Shown: positions 7,840 through 16,409, counted from the stretch's first letter. The stretch is 64,000 nt of DNA from Flavobacteriales bacterium (GCA_016699575.1 CP064979.1:1240001-1304000); one strand, 5' to 3'. Translations and numbers: made by a program. The notes: generated by a model from the sequence alone, not told the origin.

Positions 7840-9330
7840 TCAATCGATGCGCCGCTTCACGAACCATCCTTCGCGGGGATCGGGGGTGAAGGAGAGGCCG
7901 ACGAAGAGCGTGGTGAACTGCTCCTGGATAAGGCCGTTGTCGGTGGTGCCGCGCTGACCGTATTCGCCACCGATGGTGATCCGGCTGCGCGAGAACTTGG
8001 CGAGCACCGGAACGGAGAGGCCCGCGCTCACAGCCGTTTCGTCCAGCTGTTGGCCACGCACCACCAGATAGTCCTGGTTGTAGCGCACCCCTGCCCGGTA
8101 AACGATGTTGCGCAGCAGGTTGTCGTGCACGGTATTGCCCGAAGGACGCCATGCCAAACCGAGCGCATACGTGCGTTGCAGGCCGAGCTCCTCTGCCGGT
8201 TGCCAGCCCTCTACATCGCTCCGCAGCTGGCTCCAATCGCGCTGCCGCACTTCGGCGCTCAGACTGAACTTGCCACCATGGGTGATGCTGAACCCAAGCC
8301 CGAACAAGGGCGGCACGCCGATGTTGCCACGCTCGCCGTCGGTGAAGCTGATGGTGTCGCGTGGGATCTCCACCCCGCCGGAGAGCGAGTAGTTGTGCAG
8401 CACATTGGAGTAACGCGCTCCTAGGCCGCCGCCCAGTTCGCACACCGCACCGATGTGGAAGCCCCACGCCATGGTGTCGGTCTTGATGGGCACGAACTCC
8501 GTACGCAAGCTGTCCGGCCGATCGGCGTTGCGGGCCGCGTGGCGCTCGCGTCGGCGTTTATCGCGCACGATGATGCGCTGCTGATCGCGCCGCCACGACG
8601 ATAGTTGGCCGCTGTAGAGCAGGCCGAAGGTGTAGGTGGGGTCACGCACCACCAAGGTGGAGAAGCTGCGTGTGCTGTAGTAGCCCGATGCCTGCGGATA
8701 GATGGCCTTGCTGGTTTGCTCGATGGCGCCGAACAGGTAGTTGAAGTTGAACCCGAAGGCCAGCTTGTTGCCCAAACCCAGCGTATCGCGACGGCGGTTG
8801 TCGGTGCCCACGCTATCGCGATCCTGCCAGAGCACGCGGCCCAACCCCAAGTAGGCACGATTGAGCCCGCCCGTACCGAGGTACTCGAACGTAACGGTGT
8901 GACCATCGCCGGTGGTGGCCTGGTCGGTGACGAGGTAGCCCACGTTGCTGTACGGCTGAAGGCCGATGGCCATGCCCCACTTGCGCTTGCCGAACGGAAT
9001 ACCGAGGCTCAACCCGGCCAACTGCACGCCATCGCGCTTTGCTTCCTGGGTGCTGGTGGTGAGCGTTGCGTTGCGCCAAGCGCCGCCTGCCTCGAACACC
9101 GGCGTATAAAGGCTGGGGTACGTGGCCGGGTTGACGGCTGTAAGACTGAAAGGGTCCACTACCGCAACGCCGACACTGCCCATGGTGCTCTGGCTGATCT
9201 GCGCGGCATTCACCAGGTCGCCGAAGCCGTACGCCGAGTAAGGGCTGTCGGCGATGTTTTGTGCGCGGGTGCTACCGGCCAGCGCCAGCAGGGCCAGCGC
9301 CGTGGTGCAGTTGATGTTCCAAGAGTGCAT
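7840..9330 (-). CDS. Outer-membrane beta-barrel protein of the coaX-lptC operon
   Basis: The 496-residue product has a signal peptide ending at TRAQ, then NIADSPYSAYGFGDLVN, the usual opening of a Bacteroidota family placed between coaX and lptC. Alternating beta-strand patterns (WGMAIGLQPYSNVGYLV, KLAFGFNFNYLFGAIEQ, RITIGGEYGQRGT) run to the end, giving a FadL-like barrel. It probably resides in the outer membrane, but its substrate is unknown. The start overlaps the 3' end of coaX by 59 bases, and the stop lies two bases before the lptC ATG, which indicates co-translation. An arginine-rich loop (RDKRRRERHAARNADR) near the middle is probably surface exposed. Confidence 0.8.
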   Translation of the reverse strand: MHSWNINCTTALALLALAGSTRAQNIADSPYSAYGFGDLVNAAQISQSTMGSVGVAVVDPFSLTAVNPATYPSLYTPVFEAGGAWRNATLTTSTQEAKRDGVQLAGLSLGIPFGKRKWGMAIGLQPYSNVGYLVTDQATTGDGHTVTFEYLGTGGLNRAYLGLGRVLWQDRDSVGTDNRRRDTLGLGNKLAFGFNFNYLFGAIEQTSKAIYPQASGYYSTRSFSTLVVRDPTYTFGLLYSGQLSSWRRDQQRIIVRDKRRRERHAARNADRPDSLRTEFVPIKTDTMAWGFHIGAVCELGGGLGARYSNVLHNYSLSGGVEIPRDTISFTDGERGNIGVPPLFGLGFSITHGGKFSLSAEVRQRDWSQLRSDVEGWQPAEELGLQRTYALGLAWRPSGNTVHDNLLRNIVYRAGVRYNQDYLVVRGQQLDETAVSAGLSVPVLAKFSRSRITIGGEYGQRGTTDNGLIQEQFTTLFVGLSFTPDPREGWFVKRRID

Positions 9331-10039
9331 GCAGTCCGCGCAGGGTCAATAAAGGGTCGGCAAAGATGCTGCTTCGCAGGTGCCCGGTGAACAGGAGTGC
9401 GTCGCCGCCGGTGAGCACAACGAACAAGTCGGGCCATTGTTGCCGCAGGGCGTTGGTGTAGCCCCACAACTCCGCAAGCACACCGTGGAATGCACCGCTC
9501 TTCAGCGAGGAAGCCGTGTCCGTGCCCACGAGCGGTGGCATGGCGTCCACTTCAACCAACGGCAGACGTGCTGTTTGCTCGTGCATGGCCCGCGCGCGCA
9601 TGTGCAGCCCCGGGCTGATGGCCCCACCTTGGAATACCCCGTCCGGCCCGACAATGTTGTAGGTAACACAGGTGCCCAGGTCGATGGCCACACAGGGCCT
9701 TCCAGCGCCGAGTTGCCAAGCCGCCAAGGCATCGGCCCATCGATCGGTGCCCAACGTGTGTGGTGTGGCGTAAGAAGTGCCCAACAGCGATGGGCTTTGG
9801 CCTGTCAAGCGAAAGAGCGGGGCGGTGGCTGCACCCCACTCCATCAGTTCCTCCGGCAGTTCACCGCTTGCTGCAAGGGCGATGGCGGCTGGCTTCGCAC
9901 CCGCAAGCCATCGTTCCCAGTCCGTTGCCTTTGCGGCTTCCAGGACGGCATGCTTCACCACGGAGCGGCCGCTGAACAGCGCGGCTTTCACCCGTGTATT
10001 GCCGACATCGAGCACAAGGTGAAGAGGGCCGGTGGGCAT
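9272..10039 (-). CDS. coaX: Type III pantothenate kinase
   Basis: CoaX phosphorylates pantothenate in the first step of coenzyme A synthesis and, unlike CoaA, resists feedback inhibition. The 255-residue protein carries the ASKHA-fold motifs: LVLDVGNTRVKAALF at the N-terminus, GTDRWADALAAW, AIDLGTCVTYNIV with GGAISPGL, and LTGGDALLF. The family length is about 250 residues. The ATG at 10039 opens the operon that continues into the barrel gene, lptC and a small membrane gene. It diverges from the tRNA-Phe gene across about 55 bases. I saw no convincing -7 box on the minus strand. Confidence 0.93.
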   Translation of the reverse strand: MPTGPLHLVLDVGNTRVKAALFSGRSVVKHAVLEAAKATDWERWLAGAKPAAIALAASGELPEELMEWGAATAPLFRLTGQSPSLLGTSYATPHTLGTDRWADALAAWQLGAGRPCVAIDLGTCVTYNIVGPDGVFQGGAISPGLHMRARAMHEQTARLPLVEVDAMPPLVGTDTASSLKSGAFHGVLAELWGYTNALRQQWPDLFVVLTGGDALLFTGHLRSSIFADPLLTLRGLHALLEHQLHHGAGPAGAGR

Positions 10040-10052
10040 TGGAGTGCGCGTC

Positions 10053-10060
10053 TATATTTG
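10053..10060 (+). promoter_or_regulatory. -7 box (TATATTTG) for tRNA-Phe
   Basis: The sequence is a perfect match to the Bacteroidota TAnnTTTG -7 element, 34 bases before the mature tRNA 5' end. No clear TTG -33 element is visible at the expected distance. Confidence 0.6.
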
Positions 10061-10094
10061 CGGCCCTTTCGCCGGAAGGCCAAAGGAACAGCTT

Positions 10095-10170
10095 GGTGCC
10101 TTAGCTCAGCTGGTAGAGCAACGGATTGAAAATCCGTGTGTCCCCAGTTCGATTCTGGGAGGCACCACCA
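10095..10170 (+). tRNA. tRNA-Phe (GAA)
   Basis: This is a 76-base cloverleaf with the 3' CCA encoded. The acceptor strands GGTGCCT and AGGCACC pair fully. The D-arm contains AGCTGGTAGAGC, and the anticodon arm is ACGGA-TTGAAAA-TCCGT with GAA at 10128-10130. The T-arm is CCCAG-TTCGATT-CTGGG. A Rho-independent terminator follows four bases later. It is a single-gene unit. Confidence 0.97.
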
Positions 10171-10173
10171 AGG

Positions 10174-10204
10174 AAGCCCTCGATGCGTCGGGGGCTTTTC
10201 TTTT
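10174..10204 (+). terminator. Rho-independent terminator of tRNA-Phe
   Basis: AAGCCCTCGA pairs with TCGGGGGCTT across a TGCG loop (one G-T pair), followed by a run of T residues broken by one C. The HD-domain gene converges on it from the other side, so it may also act on that gene. Confidence 0.85.
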
Positions 10205-10209
10205 CCTGC

Positions 10210-10797
10210 TCAGGGATTTTCCTTCAACCATTGCCGCACGCGCTCCAAGTGCTGCTGCTTCTTCGGTTCGCGCGCGCGCTGGTTGGTAGCCGTGAAGTAG
10301 TGGTGCTGGCTGAGGAAGGTGACCTGGAGTTCGTTCCAGGAGCGTTCCGTGCTGAGTATGCCGTATTGTTTCAACTCGCGGAAGAGGTGGTTGCCCACGG
10401 TGAAGAAGTCATCGCGGCCCAAGTAATCAAGGTCTGCATCGCAGAGGATGGCGCTGAGCGGGTCCTGCGGCGTTTGCGGGATGCGGGTGGCCATGATCAT
10501 GGTGCAGATGGCCTCCACCTGCTCGCTGGTATAGCCGAAGCCGGGCAGCGATTCGCGGGCGATGGTGCAGCTGACTTCCTCGTGGCGCTCGTTGCCACGC
10601 ACGAAACCGACATCATGGTAAAGAGCAGCCGTCTTGAGCAGGGTCAGGTCATCGCCTCCCACACCTTCCTGCCGGGCGATATCGATGGCGGCCCTGTGCA
10701 CATCGAGCGTATGGCCATAGCTGTGGTACGTACGGTCGTACGGTAACCGGCCTTGCAGTTGCGCAAGGATGAACGATTTGGCCGAACTGTAATCCAT
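10210..10797 (-). CDS. HD-domain phosphohydrolase-like protein
   Basis: The 195-residue protein carries a metal-binding HD domain: HSYGHTLDVH near residue 25, the central ALYHDVGFVRGNERHEE (HD doublet) and a later CDADLDYLGRDD aspartate. The usual substrates of this superfamily are nucleotides or cyclic nucleotides. No second domain identifies the substrate here. The length and spacing match small stand-alone HD proteins. It ends beside the tRNA-Phe terminator and diverges from the histidine kinase gene. A TTACTTTG box (10811-10818, minus strand) lies 13 bases upstream of the ATG. Confidence 0.8.
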   Translation of the reverse strand: MDYSSAKSFILAQLQGRLPYDRTYHSYGHTLDVHRAAIDIARQEGVGGDDLTLLKTAALYHDVGFVRGNERHEEVSCTIARESLPGFGYTSEQVEAICTMIMATRIPQTPQDPLSAILCDADLDYLGRDDFFTVGNHLFRELKQYGILSTERSWNELQVTFLSQHHYFTATNQRAREPKKQQHLERVRQWLKENP

Positions 10798-10810
10798 CGT
10801 CGTTGCGAAA

Positions 10811-10818
10811 CAAAGTAA
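10811..10818 (-). promoter_or_regulatory. Probable -7 box for the HD gene
   Basis: TTACTTTG on the minus strand matches TAnnTTTG with one difference and sits 13 bases before the ATG at 10797. Confidence 0.4.
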
Positions 10819-10878
10819 ATCCCTTCACGGCAGCATCGTCCAAGGCGATGAAGTGGGCATTCCAGGCCTTGACGGGTC

Positions 10879-10886
10879 TAAGTTTG
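10879..10886 (+). promoter_or_regulatory. -7 box (TAAGTTTG) abutting the histidine kinase start
   Basis: This is a perfect TAnnTTTG match ending only four bases before the ATG at 10891. If used, transcription would begin at or next to the start codon, which would make the mRNA leaderless. Confidence 0.5.
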
Positions 10887-10890
10887 TGCG

Positions 10891-11811
10891 ATGCCGAATG
10901 CCCAGCGTCGCACGGTCCTGCTCATTGTCCTGCTCGGGCTGTACATCGTGCTGCAGTTCGCATGGTGGGGCGTTCTGCTGGTGCGCAAGGAAATGGCACT
11001 GGAACAAGCAGGCTCACCGGTGGCACACGTCCAGCGCACCGTGTGGATGCTGGTCGGCGAAGGCACAGTGTTCATCACGCTCATCGGCATAACGCTCTGG
11101 TTGTTGTACCGTGGGTTGAAGCGTGAACTGGCGGCCTCAAGACTGCAACGGAATTTTCTTCTTGCGGCCAGCCATGAACTGCGTACGCCCATCGCAAGCC
11201 TTCAACTGCAATTGCAGACAGCATTGCGCAGCGGCCTGAGCGAAGAGGAACGCCACGAACTGCACCGCCTGGCATTGAACGATGTGCACCGCTTGGGCGG
11301 CTTGGCCGAGAAGGTCCTTCTTGCTACTCGTCTTGAGGAGACGAGCATTCCGCTGGACAATTCGTGGTACCGGTTGAACGACCTCGTGGAGGAAGTGTGC
11401 GCACAAGCGCGAGCCTCATACGCCAAAGACCATGTGGTGATCACCGACCTGCGGCCGGTTGAACTGCGGATCGATCCGCAGGCCTTCCGCAGCGTGCTGG
11501 AGAACCTGCTGGAGAACGCAGCGAAGTACAGTCCCGCGGGCCGCACCATCCGCGTGGACCTGAGCCCCGTTGGCAGCACCGTGCTGTTGCGCGTAAGCGA
11601 TGAAGGTCCGGGCATACCGGCCGACGAACGCCAAGTCGTCTTCAACAAGTTCTACCGCAGCGGCAACGAGGAAACGCGCCGGGAGAAAGGCACCGGCCTC
11701 GGCCTGTACATCGTGCAACGCCTCATGAAGAGCATGGGGGGCAGTGTGCACGTGGAGGCACGCGCTGGGGGAGGGTCTATTTTCGCCGCCGCTTTTCCCT
11801 TGCATACATGA
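10891..11811 (+). CDS. Membrane sensor histidine kinase
   Basis: The 306-residue protein has two membrane helices (about residues 8-30 and 52-73) enclosing a periplasmic loop of only about 20 residues. A HisKA domain has ASHELRTPIASL with phosphoacceptor His95. The HATPase domain has the N-box NLLENAAKYS, G1 DEGPGIP, F-box FNKFYR and G2 GTGLGLYIV. No response regulator gene lies in the window, so its partner is elsewhere. The small loop suggests intramembrane sensing or an accessory sensor. The 3' end overlaps gpmI by four bases and also contains a possible gpmI promoter. Confidence 0.92.
   Translation: MPNAQRRTVLLIVLLGLYIVLQFAWWGVLLVRKEMALEQAGSPVAHVQRTVWMLVGEGTVFITLIGITLWLLYRGLKRELAASRLQRNFLLAASHELRTPIASLQLQLQTALRSGLSEEERHELHRLALNDVHRLGGLAEKVLLATRLEETSIPLDNSWYRLNDLVEEVCAQARASYAKDHVVITDLRPVELRIDPQAFRSVLENLLENAAKYSPAGRTIRVDLSPVGSTVLLRVSDEGPGIPADERQVVFNKFYRSGNEETRREKGTGLGLYIVQRLMKSMGGSVHVEARAGGGSIFAAAFPLHT
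11778..11785 (+). promoter_or_regulatory. Possible internal -7 box for gpmI
   Basis: TATTTTCG fits TAnnTT(T/C)G and lies inside the end of the kinase gene, 22 bases before the gpmI ATG. It could give gpmI expression independent of the kinase. Confidence 0.4.
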
Positions 11812-13319
11812 CGAACAGGAAAGTCGCGCTGATCATCCTCGATGGATGGGGCATTGGCGCAGGCGACCACACCGATGCGATCGCGAAAGCGCGCACACCG
11901 TTCATCGATGGGCTGCGTGCCACCGTTCCGCACGCCGCTCTGCGCACCGACGGCCGCAACGTGGGCCTGCCCGATGGCCAGATGGGGAACAGTGAGGTGG
12001 GCCATTTGAACATCGGCGCGGGCCGTGTGGTTTACCAGGACCTGGTGCGTGTGGACAAGGCCATTGAGGATGGGTCGCTGGAGAAGAACGAAGAGCTTCA
12101 GCGGGCATTCACCGCTGCGAAGACCATCGGCAAGCGATTGCACTTCATGGGCTTGGTGAGCAAGGGTGGTGTGCACAGCATGCAAGCACACCTTGCGGCA
12201 TTGTGCCACATGGCCAAGCGTGCTGGAGTTCCCGTAGTGCTGGTGCATGCGTTCACAGATGGCCGCGATGCCGCGCCGAACAGCGGGCTGGGCTACATGG
12301 AGGAACTGCTGCGCGACATTGCCGGAAGCGGCGCACAGGTGGCGACCGTGTGCGGGCGCTACTACGCCATGGACCGCGATAAACGGTGGGAGCGCATCAA
12401 ACGGGCTTATGACCTCCTGGTGGACGGAAAGGGAACGGAAGCGAAGGATGCGCTCGATGTCTTCCGAACGAGCTACGCGAACAACATCACGGACGAGTTC
12501 ATCGAACCGCACCACATCGCGGGCATCGATGGCCGCATAAGGCCCGATGACGTGGTAGTGTGCTTCAACTTCCGCACGGACCGCTGCCGCGAGATCACCG
12601 TGGCGCTGACGCAGCGCGACATGCCCGAGCACGGCATGCGCACACTACCGCTGCACTACGTGACTATGACCGAGTACGACAGCACCTACCGCAACGTGCA
12701 CGTGCTCTTCACCAAGGACAACCTGAGCATGACACTGGGCGAGGTGGTCGCGAACGCCGGGCTGACCCAACTGCGGGCGGCCGAGACCGAAAAGTACCCG
12801 CACGTCACGTTCTTCTTCAGCGGAGGTCGGGAGGAGCCGTACACGGGCGAGGAACGCATCATGGCAGCATCACCGAAAGTGGCCACCTACGACCTGCAGC
12901 CGGAGATGAGCGCACTGGAACTGGCGCAGCGCGTCGCCGAGTACCTGATAGCCAAGAAGCCCGACTTCGTTTGCCTCAACTTCGCCAACCCCGACATGGT
13001 GGGCCACACGGGCGTGTTCGATGCCATCGTGAAGGCCGTGGAGACAACGGACCGATGTGCACAGCAAGTGGTGGAAGCAGGCCGAAAAGCGGGCTACAGC
13101 TTCGTCATCATCGCGGACCACGGCAATGCCGACAAGGCCATGAACCCCGACGGCACGCCGCACACTGCGCACACCACCAACCCGGTGCCGGTGTTCATCA
13201 TCGATGATCGCAACTGGAACGTGCGCGACGGCATCCTCGCTGACGTTGCGCCAACCGTGTTGCGCCTCATGGGCGTTCAGCAGCCTGGAGAGATGACGGG
13301 GAAGAGCTTGATCGGCTGA
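11808..13319 (+). CDS. gpmI: 2,3-bisphosphoglycerate-independent phosphoglycerate mutase
   Basis: GpmI interconverts 3- and 2-phosphoglycerate in glycolysis using two metal ions. The 503-residue length is typical. LDGWGIG (Asp12) and GQMGNSEVGH (nucleophile Ser62) are metal and phospho-serine motifs. HAFTDGRDAAPNSG and CGRYYAMDRDKRW form the substrate lid, and FVCLNFANPDMVGHTG with IIADHGNADKM-type metal ligands closes the phosphatase fold. It overlaps the kinase stop (ATGA) and ends tail-to-tail with the methyltransferase gene with no spacer, the two stops being adjacent around TGATCA. No terminator fits between them. Confidence 0.96.
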   Translation: MTNRKVALIILDGWGIGAGDHTDAIAKARTPFIDGLRATVPHAALRTDGRNVGLPDGQMGNSEVGHLNIGAGRVVYQDLVRVDKAIEDGSLEKNEELQRAFTAAKTIGKRLHFMGLVSKGGVHSMQAHLAALCHMAKRAGVPVVLVHAFTDGRDAAPNSGLGYMEELLRDIAGSGAQVATVCGRYYAMDRDKRWERIKRAYDLLVDGKGTEAKDALDVFRTSYANNITDEFIEPHHIAGIDGRIRPDDVVVCFNFRTDRCREITVALTQRDMPEHGMRTLPLHYVTMTEYDSTYRNVHVLFTKDNLSMTLGEVVANAGLTQLRAAETEKYPHVTFFFSGGREEPYTGEERIMAASPKVATYDLQPEMSALELAQRVAEYLIAKKPDFVCLNFANPDMVGHTGVFDAIVKAVETTDRCAQQVVEAGRKAGYSFVIIADHGNADKAMNPDGTPHTAHTTNPVPVFIIDDRNWNVRDGILADVAPTVLRLMGVQQPGEMTGKSLIG

Positions 13320-13952
13320 TCACTTCACCGCCTCCACCACCAAGCTCTCCGCGGCGCGCTCCTGCTGATCAATGAGCAGCTCCTGCATGGCACCTTCGCC
13401 GATGCGTCGTCTCGTTATGGAACCGAACCCGGCTTGGCGAAGGAAAAGCTCGAGCGACTCGAGATCGTAGCTGTACTGGTGCGTGCCTTCACGCGCGTAG
13501 CGGTTGATGCTGATCATGCCTGTAGCCTCTTGCTCGCCGTATGGGAACACGACGCTCTTATCGGTCTTGCGCTTCTGGTAAAGGTCGAAGTACAACTCTC
13601 CATCGGGCAACACCAGGCGGAACACTCCGCCTGGCTTCAAAACCCGGTGGATCTCCTTCACCGTGCGCATGAACGCATCGTGCGGGATGCAGTCGATGCA
13701 ATGCTCGCTGAAGACGCCAGCCATGCTTGCGCTCTTCAACGGTAGCCCACCACGCGTGAGGTCCCAGCAGATGTCCACGCCCGGCAACCAGTGGTAGTCG
13801 AGGTTGATGAACTGGGGCTTGGGCTGAGCACCGCATCCAACATTGAGCAAAGTGGCACGTCGGTACTTCCGCCGATCCACGAACAGCGGATTGCCCCGGA
13901 TCGCCCAAGAGAGCGCTTTCTGGACTTTGAAATACGACAGCAAGGAGCGCAT
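13320..13952 (-). CDS. Class I SAM-dependent methyltransferase
   Basis: The 210-residue product has the Rossmann-type SAM motif I as LLNVGCGAQPKPQFINLDY, an acidic motif II around DICWDLTRGGLP, and the post-motif GVFSEHCIDCIPHDAF followed by VLKPGGVFRLVLPDGELYF, the classical motif near strand 5. The substrate cannot be told. In this subclass (LDYxxxPGVDxxxDL) many members sit in polysaccharide loci, but here the neighbours are gpmI and recJ. I chose the ATG at 13952; an upstream start at 13997 would add an unconserved leader. Confidence 0.85.
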   Translation of the reverse strand: MRSLLSYFKVQKALSWAIRGNPLFVDRRKYRRATLLNVGCGAQPKPQFINLDYHWLPGVDICWDLTRGGLPLKSASMAGVFSEHCIDCIPHDAFMRTVKEIHRVLKPGGVFRLVLPDGELYFDLYQKRKTDKSVVFPYGEQEATGMISINRYAREGTHQYSYDLESLELFLRQAGFGSITRRRIGEGAMQELLIDQQERAAESLVVEAVK

Positions 13953-14047
13953 AACGGAAGGAAGTGGCGGGCAAGGTAGCCGCTGCCCTTCGGACACGCA
14001 GCGGCACCAGAAGGCTTGGCCCTGCTCCTACCTTGGCGCACCCCATC

Positions 14048-15808
14048 ATGCATCCTACCAAACGCTGGCGCTTGAAGCCCGCCGCCGATGAACATGCGGT
14101 TCAGGCCTTGATGCACGACCGCTGCCCGCCGGTCGTTGCCCAATTGCTTGCGCAGCGCGGCATCACCTCGCCGCAGGAGGCCTCGCTCTTCTTCCGGCCC
14201 GGCACCGATCAGTTGCACGACCCCTTTCTGTTGAAGGACATGCAAGTGGCCGTGGAGCGGATCGAAAAAGCCTTGGGCGACGGCGAGCGCATCATGATCT
14301 ATGGCGATTACGATGTGGACGGCACCACCGCCGTGGCCCTCGTGTACAGCTTCCTCAGCCACCTCAGCAGCGAGGTGCAGTTCTACATCCCTGATCGCTA
14401 CAGCGAAGGCTACGGCATCTCGTTCAAAGGCATCGACCGGGCGGAAGAGGACGGCGTGTCGTTGATCATCGCGCTGGACTGCGGCATCAAGAGCATCGAC
14501 AAGGTGCAGTATGCGACCGAGCGAGGCATCGACTTCATCATCTGCGACCACCATTTACCGGGCGATGAACTGCCGGCGGCCGTTGCCGTGCTTGATCCGA
14601 AGCGGCCGGACTGTCCGTACCCGTGCAAAGAGCTCAGCGGTTGCGGCATCGGCTTCAAGCTGATGCAGGCGCTTGCCAAACACAACGACCTGCCCTGGTC
14701 GGACCTGGAACCGTTGCTCGATCTGGTGGCCGTTAGCACGGCGTGCGACATCGTGCCCATCGTCGGCGAGAACCGCGTGCTGGCACACTTGGGACTGAAG
14801 CGCATCAACGCATCACCGCGCCCGGGCTTCAAGGCCATGCTACGGCTGGCCAACGTGAAGCGTGCGCTCACCATCACCGATCTGGTCTTCCTCATCGGCC
14901 CCCGCATCAACGCGGCTGGTCGTGTGGAGCATGGTGCCATGGCGGTCGAACTGCTGTTGGCCCACGACGAGCAACAGGCCGAACAAAGCGGTCTGCGCAT
15001 CGACAAGAACAACGCGCACCGGCAAGGGCTCGACAAGGAGATCACACGGCAGGTGATGGAGCGCATCGAAGCCCAGGCCGGCGGTGAGGAGCGTTGGAGC
15101 ACCGTGCTCTACGACCCCACGTGGCACAAGGGCGTCATCGGCATCGTGGCCAGCCGCGTCATCGACCAGTACTACCGGCCCACCGTCATCCTCACCGAGA
15201 GCAACGGCAAGGCAGCTGGCAGCGCGCGCAGCGTGAAGGACTTCGACCTGTACGAAGCCATCGGCGCCTGCAGCGATCTCCTGGAGCAGTTTGGCGGTCA
15301 CATGTACGCAGCGGGGCTCACCATGCCCATCGCCAACATCGAGGCCTTCGCGGAACGCTTCGAGCAGGAAGTGCGCGCGCGCATGAAGCCAGAGCAGCGC
15401 TTGCCCATCGAAGAGGTGGACATGGAGATCGGCCTGCACCAAGTGGACTTGAAGCTGTTGAACACGCTCAACCACATGGCGCCCTTCGGGCCGGGCAACA
15501 TGAAGCCCGTGTTCCTGGCGCGCGGCGTCAAGGACAGCGGCGGCCTGCGCATCGTGGGCGAAAGCCACCTGAAGATGACGCTCATGCATCCGCTCGACCC
15601 GTCGCGGCGCTTCGATGCCATCGCGTTCCGCCAGTCACACCACATCGACCTGGTGCGCAGCGGCGGACCGTTCAGCGTGCTCTTCACCATCGAGGAGAAC
15701 GAATGGCAGGGGCGTGTGACCCTGCAGTTGAACGTGAAGGACATCAAGCCGGGCGTGGAGGGGTTGTTGGTCGGAGAGGAACATTCTGCTTCTGTTACCG
15801 CCCGATGA
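14048..15808 (+). CDS. recJ: Single-stranded-DNA-specific 5'-3' exonuclease RecJ
   Basis: RecJ degrades single-stranded DNA in RecF-pathway recombination, mismatch repair and base excision. The 586-residue protein shows the DHH phosphoesterase motifs: IYGDYDVDGTTAVAL (residues 84-98), IALDCGIKS, FIICDHHLPG and an RINAAGRVEHG block. The DHHA1 motif GGHMYAAGLTM follows, with a C-terminal OB-like segment (VLFTIEENEWQGRVTLQL). The start at 14048 gives the usual N-terminus (KRWRLKPA). An upstream in-frame ATG at 13964 would add 28 unconserved residues. A TACCTTGG box at 14029 may be its -7 element. Confidence 0.95.
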   Translation: MHPTKRWRLKPAADEHAVQALMHDRCPPVVAQLLAQRGITSPQEASLFFRPGTDQLHDPFLLKDMQVAVERIEKALGDGERIMIYGDYDVDGTTAVALVYSFLSHLSSEVQFYIPDRYSEGYGISFKGIDRAEEDGVSLIIALDCGIKSIDKVQYATERGIDFIICDHHLPGDELPAAVAVLDPKRPDCPYPCKELSGCGIGFKLMQALAKHNDLPWSDLEPLLDLVAVSTACDIVPIVGENRVLAHLGLKRINASPRPGFKAMLRLANVKRALTITDLVFLIGPRINAAGRVEHGAMAVELLLAHDEQQAEQSGLRIDKNNAHRQGLDKEITRQVMERIEAQAGGEERWSTVLYDPTWHKGVIGIVASRVIDQYYRPTVILTESNGKAAGSARSVKDFDLYEAIGACSDLLEQFGGHMYAAGLTMPIANIEAFAERFEQEVRARMKPEQRLPIEEVDMEIGLHQVDLKLLNTLNHMAPFGPGNMKPVFLARGVKDSGGLRIVGESHLKMTLMHPLDPSRRFDAIAFRQSHHIDLVRSGGPFSVLFTIEENEWQGRVTLQLNVKDIKPGVEGLLVGEEHSASVTAR

Positions 15809-15847
15809 ACCGAGCATCCTGTAGTTCGTCCTCAAGGCATCATTCAT

Positions 15848-15875
15848 CTCACACGGAGGCACAGAGGCCCGGAGG
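15848..15875. repeat. Left 28-bp inverted repeat of the GxxExxY cassette
   Basis: It begins CTCACACGGAGGCACAGAGG and matches the reverse complement of 16265-16292 at 26 of 28 positions. It ends three bases before the GxxExxY start codon, so it also supplies the ribosome-binding region (GGAGGG). Confidence 0.92.
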
Positions 15876-15878
15876 GTA

Positions 15879-16253
15879 ATGCACGACGACGATGAAATAA
15901 GCGGCATGGTCGTGGACGAAGCCTTCAAGCTCCACAAGGACATCGGCCCTGGATTGCTCGAGTCGGTTTACACCACCCTTCTTGCGCATCGTTTACGGAA
16001 ACGCGGGTTGGCCGTGGAAACCGAGAAAGTGGTGGCACTGGTTTACGACGGCATCCGGTTCGACCAGGGGTTCCGTCTGGACCTGCTTGTGGAAGGGCGG
16101 GTGGTAGTAGAGCTAAAGTCCGTTGAGCAAGTGCCGCCTGTCGCCTACAAACAGACATTGACCTATCTGCGCATACTGGATCTGAGAGTAGGGCTGCTGA
16201 TCAACTTCGGTGCCGAGCTCTTCAAGCACGGTGTTCGGCGGATCGTGAATTGA
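15879..16253 (+). CDS. GxxExxY family protein (PD-(D/E)XK-like)
   Basis: The 124-residue product carries the family signature GLLESVY (residues 25-31). Later, FRLDLLVEGRVVVELKS has the D...ExK arrangement of PD-(D/E)XK nucleases. GxxExxY proteins are common in environmental bacteria and have no established function that I know of. The gene lies precisely between two 28-bp inverted repeats, and its Shine-Dalgarno-like GGAGGG is part of the left repeat. The whole looks like a self-contained, roughly 445-bp mobile cassette placed between recJ and a monooxygenase gene. No transposase is present. Confidence 0.88.
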   Translation: MHDDDEISGMVVDEAFKLHKDIGPGLLESVYTTLLAHRLRKRGLAVETEKVVALVYDGIRFDQGFRLDLLVEGRVVVELKSVEQVPPVAYKQTLTYLRILDLRVGLLINFGAELFKHGVRRIVN

Positions 16254-16264
16254 ACGAGCCTTGG

Positions 16265-16292
16265 CCTCCGTGCCTCTGCGCCTCCGTGTGAG
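16265..16292. repeat. Right 28-bp inverted repeat of the GxxExxY cassette
   Basis: This is the inverted partner of 15848-15875 (26 of 28 positions) and starts 11 bases after the GxxExxY stop codon. Together they define a cassette of 445 bases. Confidence 0.92.
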
Positions 16293-16409
16293 CCTCTCGC
16301 CTGCTTGTCGCAACCCGATGCTTCCAGCAATGTGACCAGTTACAGCGCTCAAGTCTCGCTTTCATAGATCAAGCCTTCCTGATTCTTCCCGGTCACAACG
16401 GCCGACCCC

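Noticed and set aside
7838..8467. Upstream extension of the lptC frame
   Set aside because: It lies within the coding region of the outer-membrane barrel gene in another phase and is low-complexity Arg/Ala sequence.
13964..14047. Longer N-terminus for RecJ
   Set aside because: The added 28 residues are unconserved, and a -7-like box lies inside them.
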